DNA of 64,000 nucleotides from Proteobacteria bacterium 005FR1 (GCA_026192395.1 WACF01000001.1:2726309-2790308); one strand, 5' to 3'; counted from the stretch's first letter, positions 20,183 through 30,230 are shown. Notes: generated from the letters alone by a model not told the origin. A program made the numbers and translations.

Positions 20183-21352
20183 ATGATAAAGAACGTGAAA
20201 CGGACTCTGGCGCTCAGCGGCTTGCTGGCCTTGAGCTTCCCGGGCGCGAGCTTCGCCGAAGGTGCGAAGGAGATCGACTACAGCAATAAGGACAACTGGC
20301 TGTGTCGCCCCGACAACCTCCGCTACTGTGACATCGACATGACCACCTCTGTGGTGATGGGTGATGGCACCCTGCTCAAGGAAACCTGGTCGCGCGCGAA
20401 GGACCCGCAAATCGACTGCTTCTACGTCTACCCCACGGTATCGCGCGACACGACGTCCAACAGCGACATGGAACCGGGCGTGGGTGAAATCAATGTGATC
20501 CGGCAGCAGTTTGCCCGCTTTGGATCGAAGTGCAGGGTCTTCGCCCCGATCTATCGTCAGATCACATTGACCGCCCTGCGGGCGAACATGTCGGGTCAGG
20601 GCCAGGGCATGGCGATCGACCGCGCACTCGGTTACAACGACGTAGTGAACGCCTGGAACCATTACCTGCAGCATCACAATAACGGCCGCGGCGTAGTGCT
20701 CATTGGGCACAGTCAAGGATCCGGGGTCCTGAGCCAGCTGATTCCCGCTGAAATCGAAGGCAAGCCGATCCAGGATCAGATCATTTCCGCGCTGATCATC
20801 GGCAGCAACGTGCAGGTGCCGAAGGGCAAGCTGGTTGGCGGTACCTTCAAAAAAATGCCCCTGTGCCGGTCCGGGGAAGATCTGGGCTGTGTAGTGGCCT
20901 ATGCCTCCTTCCGCTCCACCGTTCCGCCACCCGCGGGTTCGCTGTTTGGTCGCGGCGGACAGGACACCGTGAGCGCCTGCACCAATCCCGCTCAGCTCGC
21001 TACCGGCAGCAATGACCTGCACGCCTACCTCGCCAACGACGTGAGCGAAGACAGCTCCTCCGCCGAACCGCCCACCTGGGTGGAGGGCAAGAAGGTGCAA
21101 ACTCCCTTCGTCAGCGTTCCCGGTTTGCTCTCGGCGGAATGCGTCTCGGGTGAACGCGGCAGCTATCTGCAAGTGAATGTCCATGCAGATCCCAAGGATT
21201 CCATCACCGACGATATCGCCGGCGATGTGATCAGCAACGGCGAGGTGAATGCCGGCTGGGGACTGCACCTGATCGATGTGAACCTGGCGATGGGCAATCT
21301 GGTGGATTTGGTGGGTCAGCAGGCCAGCAACTACCTGGCTCGTCAGAAGTAA
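20183..21352 (+). CDS. DUF3089-type exported alpha/beta hydrolase
   Basis: 389 aa from ATG 20183 with AGGGAG upstream. The signal peptide is VKRTLALSGLLALSFPGASFA. The family blocks DCFYVYPTVSRDTTSNSDM, CRVFAPIYRQITL and DVVNAWNHYLQHHNNGRGVVLIGHSQGSG are present. The Ser in GHSQG is the nucleophile, and late His residues (LHLIDVN region) could complete a triad. Related proteins are described as lysophospholipase-like hydrolases. The substrate is not known. It ends just before a strong terminator. Confidence 0.85.
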   Translation: MIKNVKRTLALSGLLALSFPGASFAEGAKEIDYSNKDNWLCRPDNLRYCDIDMTTSVVMGDGTLLKETWSRAKDPQIDCFYVYPTVSRDTTSNSDMEPGVGEINVIRQQFARFGSKCRVFAPIYRQITLTALRANMSGQGQGMAIDRALGYNDVVNAWNHYLQHHNNGRGVVLIGHSQGSGVLSQLIPAEIEGKPIQDQIISALIIGSNVQVPKGKLVGGTFKKMPLCRSGEDLGCVVAYASFRSTVPPPAGSLFGRGGQDTVSACTNPAQLATGSNDLHAYLANDVSEDSSSAEPPTWVEGKKVQTPFVSVPGLLSAECVSGERGSYLQVNVHADPKDSITDDIAGDVISNGEVNAGWGLHLIDVNLAMGNLVDLVGQQASNYLARQK

Positions 21353-21378
21353 GCGCAAGCTCTGTAGCCAAGCTCGAA

Positions 21379-21413
21379 GCCGCCGCTGCGCAAAACAGCG
21401 GCGGCTTTGTTTT
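21379..21413 (+). terminator. Rho-independent terminator after the DUF3089 gene
   Basis: Perfect 10-bp stem GCCGCCGCTG / CAGCGGCGGC with a 7-nt loop, followed by TTTGTTTT. It lies 26 bp after the stop codon. Confidence 0.92.
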
Positions 21414-21447
21414 ATGCGTTGCAAGGCCATCGCCGCCGGGCTATTTA

Positions 21448-21477
21448 TTGAGCCGGGCAGGCCAATCCCGGTATACT
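21448..21477 (+). promoter_or_regulatory. Putative sigma70 promoter of the lptM-lysA-dapF operon
   Basis: TTGAGC (21448-21453) and TATACT (21472-21477) are separated by 18 bp. Start near 21484 gives a leader of about 70 nt before lptM. Confidence 0.6.
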
Positions 21478-21551
21478 CTCTCGCTTTACTGACGGGCCGC
21501 CTCGCGGACGCCGATTCGGTTCTCCACCACCACCAGCCGAGCGTAAGGACG

Positions 21552-21716
21552 ATGATCAAGCTGCTTTCGGGCCCCAAGCCACGCTGGAACCGCGCCTGCC
21601 TCGCATTGAGTCTGTTGCTGTTAGCGGCACTGACCGGCTGTGGCCAAAAAGGCCCTTTGTATCTTCCCGAACCCGCGCCGGCTGAACCCGCCGAGGAAGC
21701 TCCCCCCGGCCGATAA
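21552..21716 (+). CDS. lptM: LptM-type small lipoprotein
   Basis: 54 aa from ATG 21552 with AAGGAC upstream. A short membrane signal (ACLALSLLLLAALTGC) has the lipobox LTGC. The mature protein begins CGQKGPLYLP, the hallmark of the LptM (YifL/LppL) family, then a Pro/Glu-rich tail. In Enterobacteria, LptM helps mature the LptDE outer-membrane LPS translocon. Position before lysA is the usual one. Confidence 0.9.
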   Translation: MIKLLSGPKPRWNRACLALSLLLLAALTGCGQKGPLYLPEPAPAEPAEEAPPGR

Positions 21717-21753
21717 GCGGCCCCGCCTCAAACGAATCTTTGAAAAGGCCAGC

Positions 21754-23007
21754 ATGAACCCTTTTGAATACCGCAATGGCGAGTTGCATGTCGAAGACGT
21801 TCGGCTCTCGCAAATCGCCGATCAGGTGGGCACGCCCACTTACGTTTACAGCCGACAGGCCCTGCTGGATGTTTACCAGCGGTATGTGGACGCACTGGGC
21901 GATCACCCGGGCACCGTCTGCTATGCCGTGAAAGCCAATTCCAATCTCGCGGTGCTGAATCTGCTGGCGGAAGCGGGAGCGGGCTTCGACATCGTCTCCG
22001 GCGGTGAGTTGGAGCGCGTGCTGAAAGCAGGTGGCAAGCCCGAAAAAATTATCTTCTCCGGAGTGGGCAAGACTCGCGACGAAATCCGCCGCGCGCTGGA
22101 AGTGGGCATCGCCTGCTTCAATGTGGAGTCCATTTCCGAAATCGATCATTTGGCGGAAGTGGCGGCGGAGTGCAGCAAAATTGCCCCGATATCGCTGCGG
22201 GTCAACCCGGACGTGGATGCGAAAACCCATCCCTATATCTCTACGGGGCTGAAGCAAAACAAGTTCGGCATCGGCATTCAGGTGGCCGAAGAAGCCTACC
22301 TTTACGCCAACAGCCTGCCGAGTCTCTCGGTCAAAGGCATCGACTGTCACATCGGATCACAGCTTACCGATGTCAGCCCTTTGCTCGAGGCCTGTGATCG
22401 CCTGCTGGAATTGCACGATCGCCTGGTCCAGCAGGGAATCGCCATCAGCCATCTGGATCTGGGTGGCGGCATCGGTGTGGTTTATCGGGATGAAACCCTC
22501 CCCTCCATCGCCGATTATTTCGCTCAGGTGAAAGAAAAATTTGGCGATCGCCAGCTGGCGATCTTCTGCGAGCCGGGTCGCTCCATCGCCGCGAATGCCG
22601 GCGTCCTGTTGACCCACGTCGAATACCTGAAGATGACCCGGCACAAGAATTTCGCCGTCGTGGATGCAGCAATGAATGATTTGCTACGCCCGGCCCTATA
22701 CCAGGCCTGGCAGAACATCCAACCGGTGCTGCAAGCAGCGGACGACGCGGAAGTAAAAAGCTGGGACATCGTCGGACCCGTTTGCGAGTCCGCGGACTTC
22801 CTCGGTCACGATCGGGAACTGGCGCTGCAAGAAGGCGACTTGCTGGCGGTGATGTCGGCGGGTGCCTACGGTTTTGTAATGAGCTCCAACTACAACACTC
22901 GCGGCCGGGCGGCCGAGGTGATGGTGAGCGGCAGCCGCTTCCAGGTGGTGCGGCAGCGGGAGAGTTTCGCGGACATGATTCGCGGCGAATCGGTTTTTGC
23001 AGGTTAA
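21754..23007 (+). CDS. lysA: Diaminopimelate decarboxylase
   Basis: 417 aa from ATG 21754 ([16 protein letters not shown]). A PLP enzyme of the alanine-racemase fold that decarboxylates meso-diaminopimelate to lysine. The PLP Lys lies in [40 protein letters not shown] and the active-site Cys block [11 protein letters not shown] are all present. Second gene of the operon, 37 bp after lptM and 2 bp before dapF. Confidence 0.97.
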   Translation: MNPFEYRNGELHVEDVRLSQIADQVGTPTYVYSRQALLDVYQRYVDALGDHPGTVCYAVKANSNLAVLNLLAEAGAGFDIVSGGELERVLKAGGKPEKIIFSGVGKTRDEIRRALEVGIACFNVESISEIDHLAEVAAECSKIAPISLRVNPDVDAKTHPYISTGLKQNKFGIGIQVAEEAYLYANSLPSLSVKGIDCHIGSQLTDVSPLLEACDRLLELHDRLVQQGIAISHLDLGGGIGVVYRDETLPSIADYFAQVKEKFGDRQLAIFCEPGRSIAANAGVLLTHVEYLKMTRHKNFAVVDAAMNDLLRPALYQAWQNIQPVLQAADDAEVKSWDIVGPVCESADFLGHDRELALQEGDLLAVMSAGAYGFVMSSNYNTRGRAAEVMVSGSRFQVVRQRESFADMIRGESVFAG

Positions 23008-23009
23008 AC

Positions 23010-23840
23010 ATGCGTTTGCGATTCACCAAGATGCACGGCTGCGGCAACGACTTCGTCATGATCGATGGCGTCACGCAGAACGTGAAGCTCTCGCCGGAGA
23101 AAATCCGCTCGCTGTCCGATCGCCACTTCGGAATCGGCTTTGATCAGCTGCTGGTGGTGGAAGCTCCCACCAGACCGGACATGGATTTTCGCTACCGCAT
23201 TTTCAACAGCGACGGCGGCGAAGTGGAAAACTGCGGCAATGGTGCGCGCTGCTTTGCCAAGTTCGTGCGCGACCGGCGCCTGACCGCCAAGCAGGTGATC
23301 CAGGTCGAGACCATGAAAGGGTCCATGATCTTGGAAGTTCAGGCGGACGGGCAGATCGCCGTCAACATGGGCGTGCCGGTACTTAACCCCGCCGATATCC
23401 CCTTCGTTGCCGAAAAACAGGCTCCGCTGTATTCGCTGGAAGTGGATGGCCAGCCCGTCGAGCTATCGGCGGTTTCCATGGGCAACCCCCATGCGGTGAT
23501 TCTGGTTGACCGCACTGCAGACGCTCCGCTGGAAACACTCGGACGCAAGCTGCAGCAGCACCCGCGCTTTCCGCAAGGTGTCAATGTCGGCTTTATGGCG
23601 GTATTATCCCGACAGGAAATCGATCTGCGGGTACTCGAACGCGGTGTGGGGGAAACCCTGGCCTGCGGCACGGGTGCCTGCGCAGCGGTGGTTGCCGGTC
23701 GGCTGCGCGGTCTGCTCGATGAGGAAGTCGCCGTCAATCTTCCCGGCGGGCGCCTGCGCATTCGCTGGGCGGGAGAAGGTGAGCCGGTAATCAAAACCGG
23801 TCCGGCGACCAGCGTTTTCCAAGGTCAGATCCATCTCTAG
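23010..23840 (+). CDS. dapF: Diaminopimelate epimerase
   Basis: 276 aa from ATG 23010 ([19 protein letters not shown]). It converts LL- to meso-diaminopimelate for lysine and peptidoglycan. The two catalytic cysteines are visible in [13 protein letters not shown] and [14 protein letters not shown]. The frame is open much further upstream, inside lysA, but conservation and family length fix this start. Confidence 0.97.
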   Translation: MRLRFTKMHGCGNDFVMIDGVTQNVKLSPEKIRSLSDRHFGIGFDQLLVVEAPTRPDMDFRYRIFNSDGGEVENCGNGARCFAKFVRDRRLTAKQVIQVETMKGSMILEVQADGQIAVNMGVPVLNPADIPFVAEKQAPLYSLEVDGQPVELSAVSMGNPHAVILVDRTADAPLETLGRKLQQHPRFPQGVNVGFMAVLSRQEIDLRVLERGVGETLACGTGACAAVVAGRLRGLLDEEVAVNLPGGRLRIRWAGEGEPVIKTGPATSVFQGQIHL

Positions 23841-23869
23841 CAGGCTGTTAACGGGGCGAACGTCAGCGT

Positions 23870-24568
23870 ATGACCGAGCAAGCATCCGAAAATAAAAAGA
23901 AGACTGTCAGCGAAAAGGACGTGCGCGCTTATCTGCGCGAGAACGGCGACTTCTTCGTCAATAATCCCGACCTGCTGGAAGAAATCAATTTGCCCCACCA
24001 GCGTGGCGAAGCGATTTCGCTGGTGGAGCGCCAGGTGGCCCTGCTGCGCGAGCGCAATATCGACATGCGCCATCGTCTCGGCAAACTGCTCGACAATGCG
24101 CGCGAGAACGACAAGTTGTTCGAGAAAACCAAGCGACTCGTCTTGCAGCTGTTGGAAGCCCGCTCGCTGCAGGAATCAGTTGACGCCTTGCTGCTGAGTT
24201 TCGATCGCGACTTTAACATCCCCTTTACCAGCGTTGTGCTCTTCGGTGATGCATCCCGGCTCCCCCAATGCGCCGCGCGCATCTGCGCCATTCACGAAGC
24301 GCGGGAATCGATCGGTCGCATTCTCGGAGCCAACAAGGCGGCTTGCGGGGCCTTTCCTGCCGAGGAGTTGCAGTTCCTGTTTCCCGGGCAGGCGGAACAG
24401 CTTGGCTCGGCCGCTGTGGTGCCGCTGCTGCACGGCAACTGCTATGGCCTGCTCGCTATCGGCAACAGTGATCCCGACTACTATCGTTCGAGTATGGGCA
24501 CGCTGTTTCTCGGCTACATCGCCGAAGTGCTCAACCGATTGCTGCCGAAGTATCTGGTCCTTCCCTGA
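23870..24568 (+). CDS. DUF484 family protein
   Basis: 232 aa. The N-terminal helical part (VSEKDVRAYLRENGDFFVNNPDLLEEINLPH) is the DUF484 signature, followed by a coiled coil and a GAF-like domain ending SAAVVPLLHGNCYGLLAIGNSDP and the run to FLGYIAEVLNRLLPKYL. It lies between dapF and xerC as in Pseudomonas. Role not established; possibly a sensor or scaffold. Cytoplasmic. Confidence 0.9.
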   Translation: MTEQASENKKKTVSEKDVRAYLRENGDFFVNNPDLLEEINLPHQRGEAISLVERQVALLRERNIDMRHRLGKLLDNARENDKLFEKTKRLVLQLLEARSLQESVDALLLSFDRDFNIPFTSVVLFGDASRLPQCAARICAIHEARESIGRILGANKAACGAFPAEELQFLFPGQAEQLGSAAVVPLLHGNCYGLLAIGNSDPDYYRSSMGTLFLGYIAEVLNRLLPKYLVLP

Positions 24569-24593
24569 GTCGCCACGACCGGGGGCGCCGCCA

Positions 24594-25523
24594 ATGGCCG
24601 TAACTGCATCCGATCGCCCGCTTGCCGCCGCCGTCGATGAATTCCTTCGCTATCTGGCGGTAGAGCGTCAGATGTCCGCTCACACGGTTTCCAATTATCA
24701 GCGCGATCTGCGCAAGCTGCTGGACTATGCCGAGGGCGCTGCGGTCTCGGGTACCCGCTCGCTACAGACCCATCATCTGCGTCATTGCCTTGCTCAGCTA
24801 CATCGCAGCGGGCTGGCTCCGCGCAGCTTGCAGCGCTGGTTGAGCGCCTGCCGGTCGTTTTTCGATTTCGCCATATCCCGGCACTGGATGAGCAAGGATC
24901 CGGCTGCCGGTATCCAGGCTCCGAAAACCGCCCGCCCGCTTCCCAAGGTGCTCGACGTGGATCAGGTAGGACAGCTGATGACGCTCCAGGGTGACGAGTT
25001 TCTGCAGGTGCGCGACCGTGCAATGCTGGAGCTGATGTATTCTTGCGGGCTTCGCCTGAGCGAAATGGTCGGCTTGAATGTCCGCGACCTGGACATGGGT
25101 GGCGCGGAGCTGCGAGTGACCGGCAAGGGCAGCAAGACCCGGGTGCTGCCGGTGGGCAGACTCGCGCTGACCGCTGTAAAGGAGTGGCTCAAGCTGCGGG
25201 GGGACGGCATCCAGGGGGAAACCCATGCGATGTTCGTCAGCAAGCGCGGCGGCCGACTGCAGGCTCGCAGCGTTCAGAAGCGTTTTGCCCGCATTGGCTT
25301 GGTACAGGGCGTGGATACGCCGGTCCACCCCCACATGCTTCGTCATTCATTCGCCAGTCACATCCTGGAGTCCAGCGGTGATTTGCGGGCCGTGCAGGAG
25401 CTGCTGGGCCACGCCAACCTTTCCACTACCCAGATCTACACCCATCTGGACTTCCAGCACCTGGCGAAGGTTTACGACAGCGCGCACCCTCGGGCGCGAC
25501 GGCGCAAAGACGAGTCCGATTGA
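24594..25523 (+). CDS. xerC: Tyrosine recombinase XerC
   Basis: 309 aa from ATG 24594. With XerD it resolves chromosome dimers at dif. The SAM-like DNA-binding N-domain (FLRYLAVERQMSAHTVSNYQRDL) precedes the catalytic domain with Arg in SCGLRLSEMVGL, Lys in GKGSKTRVLPVG, HxxR in HPHMLRHSFASHILE, His in LLGHANLSTTQ and the nucleophilic Tyr in IYTHLDFQHLAKVYD. Last gene of the operon and convergent with the SutA-like gene. Confidence 0.95.
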   Translation: MAVTASDRPLAAAVDEFLRYLAVERQMSAHTVSNYQRDLRKLLDYAEGAAVSGTRSLQTHHLRHCLAQLHRSGLAPRSLQRWLSACRSFFDFAISRHWMSKDPAAGIQAPKTARPLPKVLDVDQVGQLMTLQGDEFLQVRDRAMLELMYSCGLRLSEMVGLNVRDLDMGGAELRVTGKGSKTRVLPVGRLALTAVKEWLKLRGDGIQGETHAMFVSKRGGRLQARSVQKRFARIGLVQGVDTPVHPHMLRHSFASHILESSGDLRAVQELLGHANLSTTQIYTHLDFQHLAKVYDSAHPRARRRKDESD

Positions 25524-25534
25524 GCTCAGACTCC

Positions 25535-25777
25535 TTAAATCGGGCGACCGCGATACTCGCTGCTCGGCTTGCGCGGCAGATCGGTGCGCAGCAGCGGTTC
25601 GACTTCACTAATTTTGCCTCCGCCGGACAAAAAGGCCTGAACCTGGTCTGACAATGCACTGCGGATATGTGCCCGGGAGCTGACACTGCGGTCTTCCGGT
25701 CGGTCCTCATGACTGCCGAAGAACTCCCGCTCGAGTCGCTCCGGCTCGGCGGCCGAAACAGGTGTTTTGTATATCAT
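25535..25777 (-). CDS. SutA-like small RNA-polymerase-binding protein
   Basis: 80 aa from ATG 25777. The C-terminal part, VQAFLSGGGKISEVEPLLRT and then DLPRKPSSEYRGRPI, matches what I remember of Pseudomonas SutA (FLSRGGKVQEIEPNVVADPP...YGSRPI). SutA binds RNA polymerase and supports slow-growth transcription. The N-terminal part is short and only mildly acidic, unlike the long acidic arm of Pseudomonas SutA. Position near xerC, glnK and amtB is also as recalled. The ribosome-binding site is weak. The 300 bp upstream of it hold no other gene. Confidence 0.68.
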   Translation of the reverse strand: MIYKTPVSAAEPERLEREFFGSHEDRPEDRSVSSRAHIRSALSDQVQAFLSGGGKISEVEPLLRTDLPRKPSSEYRGRPI

Positions 25778-26082
25778 CGTTGTTATGCTCTTTCGTACTC
25801 GTAAGCCGTGCTTTGCTGTTGATCCCGCGACTTCGCGCAATCCGCCAATTGCCCCAAGCGAACTGACCAGCGGCGTTATTTATAGCTGCAGGATTTTTGA
25901 GACGCTAGTCACATAAACGGCTCATTTCAGGTTGATTTGTTCTTATTTCTGCCACTTCGATCGGTTTTTGTTATGTCGGCCTGTTTTTGGATTCAAAAGC
26001 GCGGCTACCGGGATATAGCGCCAAGTTTTTGGCGTCGCTCGGCGGCTCAACCGAGGGGCTCTTAGTGCCGCCGGGCCGTAGA

Positions 26083-26775
26083 ATGCCGCTGATCGGCATC
26101 AGCGCCTGTTTGGGCGGGGAATCGGTGCGCTATGACGGGGGCCACAAACACCAGCCGCTGATTCTGGCGGTGATGTCCGCGCATGCCGAGCTGCGAGCCT
26201 TCTGCCCCGAAATGGCCGCCGGCTTGGACGTCCCGCGACCGCCGGTGCAATTGATCGGGAGCGACAGTGGACCAGTTCATGCGAAGGGCGTGGAAAATCG
26301 GGAGCTGGACGTGACCTCGGCACTGGAGACTGCGGCGGACAGTTTCTTCAGCAATGGCTTGCAAGGCCTGAGCGGATTCATCCTTAAAAGCCGTTCACCG
26401 AGTTGTGGACTGGGCAGTACGCCAGTCCACGACCAGAGCGGCACCGTGCTGCGCCTCGGTAGCGGTGTGTTTGCCGATCGGCTAGCTCGCGCCGCGCCCT
26501 GGCTGCCGCTCGCGGAAGAAAGCGCACTGGACAGCGAGCAGAAATGCCTGCGCTTTCTCAGCGCCTGCGCGATCGTCGGCTCGCATCGGAACGGACTGTG
26601 CGATCACGCGGATTTGGAAGGAGTGCTCGGCGCGGCTCTGAGTGTGGCGACCATGGCGCCCGAGCAGCGCTCAAGAACCATCGTCGCTCGATTGCTCGCG
26701 AGCCTGTCGATGGACCACGAAAAAACCGCTCTGGACGAGCGGCTTTCCCGATATTGGAGCGAAAGAGAGCAATAG
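26083..26775 (+). CDS. DUF523 family protein
   Basis: 230 aa from ATG 26083. GTG 26065 with GAGGGG 6 bp upstream is an alternative start adding six residues. Family blocks: IGISACLGGESVRYDGGHK, FCPEMAAGLDVPRPPVQLIG and LKSRSPSCGLGSTPV. The three Cys in ISACLGG, FCPE and SPSCG are the invariant ones and suggest metal or iron-sulfur binding. A helical C-terminal extension of about 80 residues follows. Function unknown. It ends convergently 5 bp from glnK. Confidence 0.87.
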   Translation: MPLIGISACLGGESVRYDGGHKHQPLILAVMSAHAELRAFCPEMAAGLDVPRPPVQLIGSDSGPVHAKGVENRELDVTSALETAADSFFSNGLQGLSGFILKSRSPSCGLGSTPVHDQSGTVLRLGSGVFADRLARAAPWLPLAEESALDSEQKCLRFLSACAIVGSHRNGLCDHADLEGVLGAALSVATMAPEQRSRTIVARLLASLSMDHEKTALDERLSRYWSEREQ

Positions 26776-26780
26776 AAGAG

Positions 26781-27197
<417 letters not shown>

Positions 27198-27218
27198 TCA
27201 ATTTCAGCTGCACCCGTC

Positions 27219-27246
27219 AAAAAAAACCCGGCGCATAGTCGCCGGG
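27219..27246 (-). terminator. Rho-independent terminator after amtB
   Basis: On the minus strand the stem CCCGGCG / CGCCGGG has a 6-nt loop and is followed by eight Ts. It lies about 105 bp after the amtB stop and about 100 bp before the second glnK. A separate inverted repeat GTGCCAC-N6-GTGGCAC at 27318-27337, with no U tract, lies between amtB and this site. Confidence 0.88.
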
Positions 27247-27350
27247 CGTGTCACAGGATGTGTGGCAAACGAGAGTGGAGGGAAATCCGTTTGCTCATAC
27301 CAGCCGCAGGGCTGGCGGTGCCACGTCCGTGTGGCACGCTGGCCCGCTAC

Positions 27351-28619
27351 TTACGCGGATTTGGTGAACTCCGGGTACGCTTCCATCCCACATTCGGAAA
27401 TGTCCACGCCTTCGTACTCCTCTTCTTCGCTGACCCGGATACCCATCACCTTTTTGATGACCAACCAGGTGAGCAGGCTTGTGCCGAACACCCAGCCGAA
27501 GATAGTGAGTGCACCGATGAGCTGGCCCATGAATGTGGCTTCGGCATCGGTGATCAGCACCGCGAAAATGCCCCAGAGGCCGACCACGCCATGGACCGAG
27601 ATAGCGCCAACCGGGTCGTCGATTTTCAGCTTGTCCAGAGCGACGATGCTGAAAACCACCAGTGCGCCGCCGAAGCCGCCGATCAGGGTCGCCGTCAAAG
27701 CGCTGGGATCAGCTGGCTCCGCAGTGATCGCAACCAGACCGGCCAGCGCACCGTTGAGGGCCATGGTCAGATCCGCCTTGCCAAACAGCAATCGCGCTAC
27801 CAGCAGTGCCGCGATCAAACCGCCTGCCGCCGCGGCATTGGTGTTGACGAAGACGTTGGCCACTTCGTTCGCCACGGCGATACCACCGAGCTTCAAGGTG
27901 GAACCGCCATTAAAGCCGAACCAGCCCAGCCACAAAATGAAGGTACCCAGCGTTGCCAAAGGCAGGTTCGCACCCGGGATCGCGTTCACCTCACCATTGG
28001 GACCGTACTTGCCCTTGCGCGCGCCCAGTACCAGCACACCCGCGAGGGCCGCTGCCGCGCCCGCCATATGCACGATGCCAGAGCCTGCGTAGTCGCTAAA
28101 GCTGAGCTCATACAGGCCGAACACAGAGTTGCCGCCCCAGGTCCAGCCGCCTTCCATGGGGTAGATAAGCCCGGTCATGACCACGGCGAAAACGAGGAAG
28201 GCAAACAATTTCATGCGCTCTGCAACGGCACCGGAAACAATCGACATCGCGGTAGCGACGAAGACCACCTGGAAAAAGAAGTCGGATGCGCCGGAATATA
28301 CCGAGTCGCCACCGAAACCGTTTTCCGCGGAAGTGGCGAGCGCAGCTTCAACATCAAGTGTCGCTACGGTTTCCACACCGGAGAGGAACCAACCCCCCCC
28401 GTACATGAAGTTGTATCCACAAACCAGGTACATGGTGGAAGCCACCGCAAACAGGGCCACGTTCTTGGTGAGAATCTCCGTGGTATTCTTGGCGCGGACC
28501 AGACCCGCTTCAAGCATTGCGAAGCCTGCCGCCATCCACATTACCAGTGCGCCACAGACCAGGAAGTAGAACGTGTCCATGGCGTACTGAAGTTCGAATA
28601 TTTGGTTTTGTAGTTCCAT
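27351..28619 (-). CDS. amtB: Ammonium transporter AmtB
   Basis: 422 aa, trimeric ammonium channel of the inner membrane with 11 predicted helices. There is no cleaved signal peptide: the start MELQNQIFELQYAMDTFYFL leads straight into helix 1. Family blocks: GFAMLEAGLVRAKN, GAVAERMKL, GSGIVHMAGAAAALAG (first pore His), LWLGWFGFNGGS, NTNAAAAGGLIAAL, AITAEP and GAISVHGVVGLWGIF (second pore His). Flanked on both sides by PII genes that would gate it. Confidence 0.97.
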   Translation of the reverse strand: MELQNQIFELQYAMDTFYFLVCGALVMWMAAGFAMLEAGLVRAKNTTEILTKNVALFAVASTMYLVCGYNFMYGGGWFLSGVETVATLDVEAALATSAENGFGGDSVYSGASDFFFQVVFVATAMSIVSGAVAERMKLFAFLVFAVVMTGLIYPMEGGWTWGGNSVFGLYELSFSDYAGSGIVHMAGAAAALAGVLVLGARKGKYGPNGEVNAIPGANLPLATLGTFILWLGWFGFNGGSTLKLGGIAVANEVANVFVNTNAAAAGGLIAALLVARLLFGKADLTMALNGALAGLVAITAEPADPSALTATLIGGFGGALVVFSIVALDKLKIDDPVGAISVHGVVGLWGIFAVLITDAEATFMGQLIGALTIFGWVFGTSLLTWLVIKKVMGIRVSEEEEYEGVDISECGMEAYPEFTKSA

Positions 28620-28661
28620 AGAAATTTCTCCGACGTGTCTATGGCATGTTCATTGGAATGG

Positions 28662-29066
<405 letters not shown>

Positions 29067-29075
29067 TCAGCGCTT

Positions 29076-29780
29076 TCATTCCAGGGGAATCGAGTAAGAC
29101 ACAATGAAGTTGGCGTCGTGCTCGATTTCGTCTTCATCGGCGACGAACTTGCTGACCATGAAGCTCAGGTTGTCGTTGTAGGCATAGCTGAGGTTCAGGT
29201 GCACCGGATCGTCACCGGTTTCCATGTCGTGCCGGCCGATGAGAATGCCGAAGGGTCCGAAGCCCGCAGAGGCGGTAAAGTAGCTGTAGTCTTCACCCAA
29301 TGCGTAGCTGCCCTCTTTCGCTTCGATGGTGTCGAAATAAGTAAAACTGAGCGGGCCCCAACCGAGCGTGAGAGCCGCTTCGACCCAGTCACCGATGTCA
29401 TTACCTTGGTTTGGGATACTGGGATCCGGCTCGATGGGGAAACGCGGAAAGACATAGCTGATTGCCGACAGGCCAACCGAGAAATCACCGAACTCGTGGC
29501 CGTAGCCAACGATGAGATCGTATTCCTGCCCTGCGGTGGCATCACCGCTGGACGTCCATACCTGACCGTAAAAACCACCGACGCTTGCGGTGATATCACC
29601 GAACACAGCCGCGTCGCCATTGCCGACGTCGAAACCGCGCCACAGGTACATATTGGCCACGCCGACAGACGCACTTACGTCAACACCGCCGAACTCTTCG
29701 GCATTCGCAGACGAGCTAAAGGCGGAAGCAGTCAGCGCAGCTGCGGCGAGAGAAGCGCTCAGAGTTTTGAATCGAATCAT
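29076..29780 (-). CDS. TorF-family putative outer-membrane porin
   Basis: 234 aa with a signal peptide (LSASLAAAALTASAFSSSANAEE). The mature protein starts VDVSASVGVANMYLWRGFDVGNGD, the block typical of the Gcw_chp/TorF family. Alternating amphipathic strands end with NFIVSYSIPLE, a beta-barrel-like C-terminus. Such genes often stand beside glnK-amtB, so nitrogen-source uptake across the outer membrane is a reasonable inference. First gene behind the sigma54-like promoter. Confidence 0.85.
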   Translation of the reverse strand: MIRFKTLSASLAAAALTASAFSSSANAEEFGGVDVSASVGVANMYLWRGFDVGNGDAAVFGDITASVGGFYGQVWTSSGDATAGQEYDLIVGYGHEFGDFSVGLSAISYVFPRFPIEPDPSIPNQGNDIGDWVEAALTLGWGPLSFTYFDTIEAKEGSYALGEDYSYFTASAGFGPFGILIGRHDMETGDDPVHLNLSYAYNDNLSFMVSKFVADEDEIEHDANFIVSYSIPLE

Positions 29781-29897
29781 GTCTTAATCTCCGGAAGTAT
29801 CACTTTGGTATTCGTGTGCTTGCACTTCCTCGATCATGCGTTGGCGTGGTGCGAAGGTCGTGGCAAGCTCATGCATTGTGGTTGCGCCCTGACCCAT

Positions 29898-29913
29898 AGC
29901 ACGCTGTGTGCCA
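29898..29913 (-). promoter_or_regulatory. Putative sigma54 promoter of the porin-glnK-amtB operon
   Basis: The minus strand reads TGGCACACAGCGTGCT, matching TGGCAC-N5-TTGCW at all but one position. The GG and GC doublets have the required 10-bp spacing. Start of transcription would be near 29888, about 108 bp before the porin ATG. Confidence 0.75.
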
Positions 29914-29932
29914 GCCGATGAAATGACCGCCT

Positions 29933-29945
29933 TATCAAACACTTA
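29933..29945. promoter_or_regulatory. IHF consensus site
   Basis: TATCAAACACTTA fits WATCAANNNNTTR exactly. It lies 20 bp upstream of the sigma54 -24 element, between promoter and putative NtrC site, where IHF bending usually assists activation. Confidence 0.6.
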
Positions 29946-30018
29946 GGTCGTTTTTGGGGCAAAAAAAGGGCTGTTTGAAACAGGGCTGAAGCCCCAACAT
30001 AGGGCGGGGAAAAAAGGA

Positions 30019-30035
30019 TGCACCAGCACCGCGCA
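30019..30035. promoter_or_regulatory. Possible NtrC enhancer site
   Basis: TGCACCAGCACCGCGCA has one perfect TGCACCA half-site and a weaker second half (4 of 7 of TGGTGCA). It is about 105 bp upstream of the -24 element, a normal enhancer distance. No other better NtrC-like dyad was seen in the 450-bp region between the porin gene and ubiK. Confidence 0.4.
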
Positions 30036-30230
30036 TCACACTTGCGCCGAGCACTGAAGGATGTCTATCGCGACTGCAGCGCATTTGGCACGACAGCAAA
30101 TTACCGCTGCAGAGTTTGCGAGACGTCGACGTGATGGGTAGGCGTGAACGGTGGCTCACGTTAAACTAGGGCGACACCAACTTTTGTTTTTGCTCGATGG
30201 CCTGCGCCAACGATTTCCGGGAAACCAAAC

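Noticed and set aside
27318-27337. Inverted repeat GTGCCAC-N6-GTGGCAC after amtB
   Set aside because: No U tract follows in either direction, and a proper terminator lies about 70 bp further. It may only add mRNA stability.
29950-29995. Hairpin TTGGGGC...GCCCCAA with inner CTGTTT-G-AAACAG as a minus-strand terminator or sRNA
   Set aside because: The inner stem before the T7 tract is only 5 AT-rich pairs and I found no promoter upstream of it on that strand. It may affect the nitrogen promoter's geometry, but evidence is thin.
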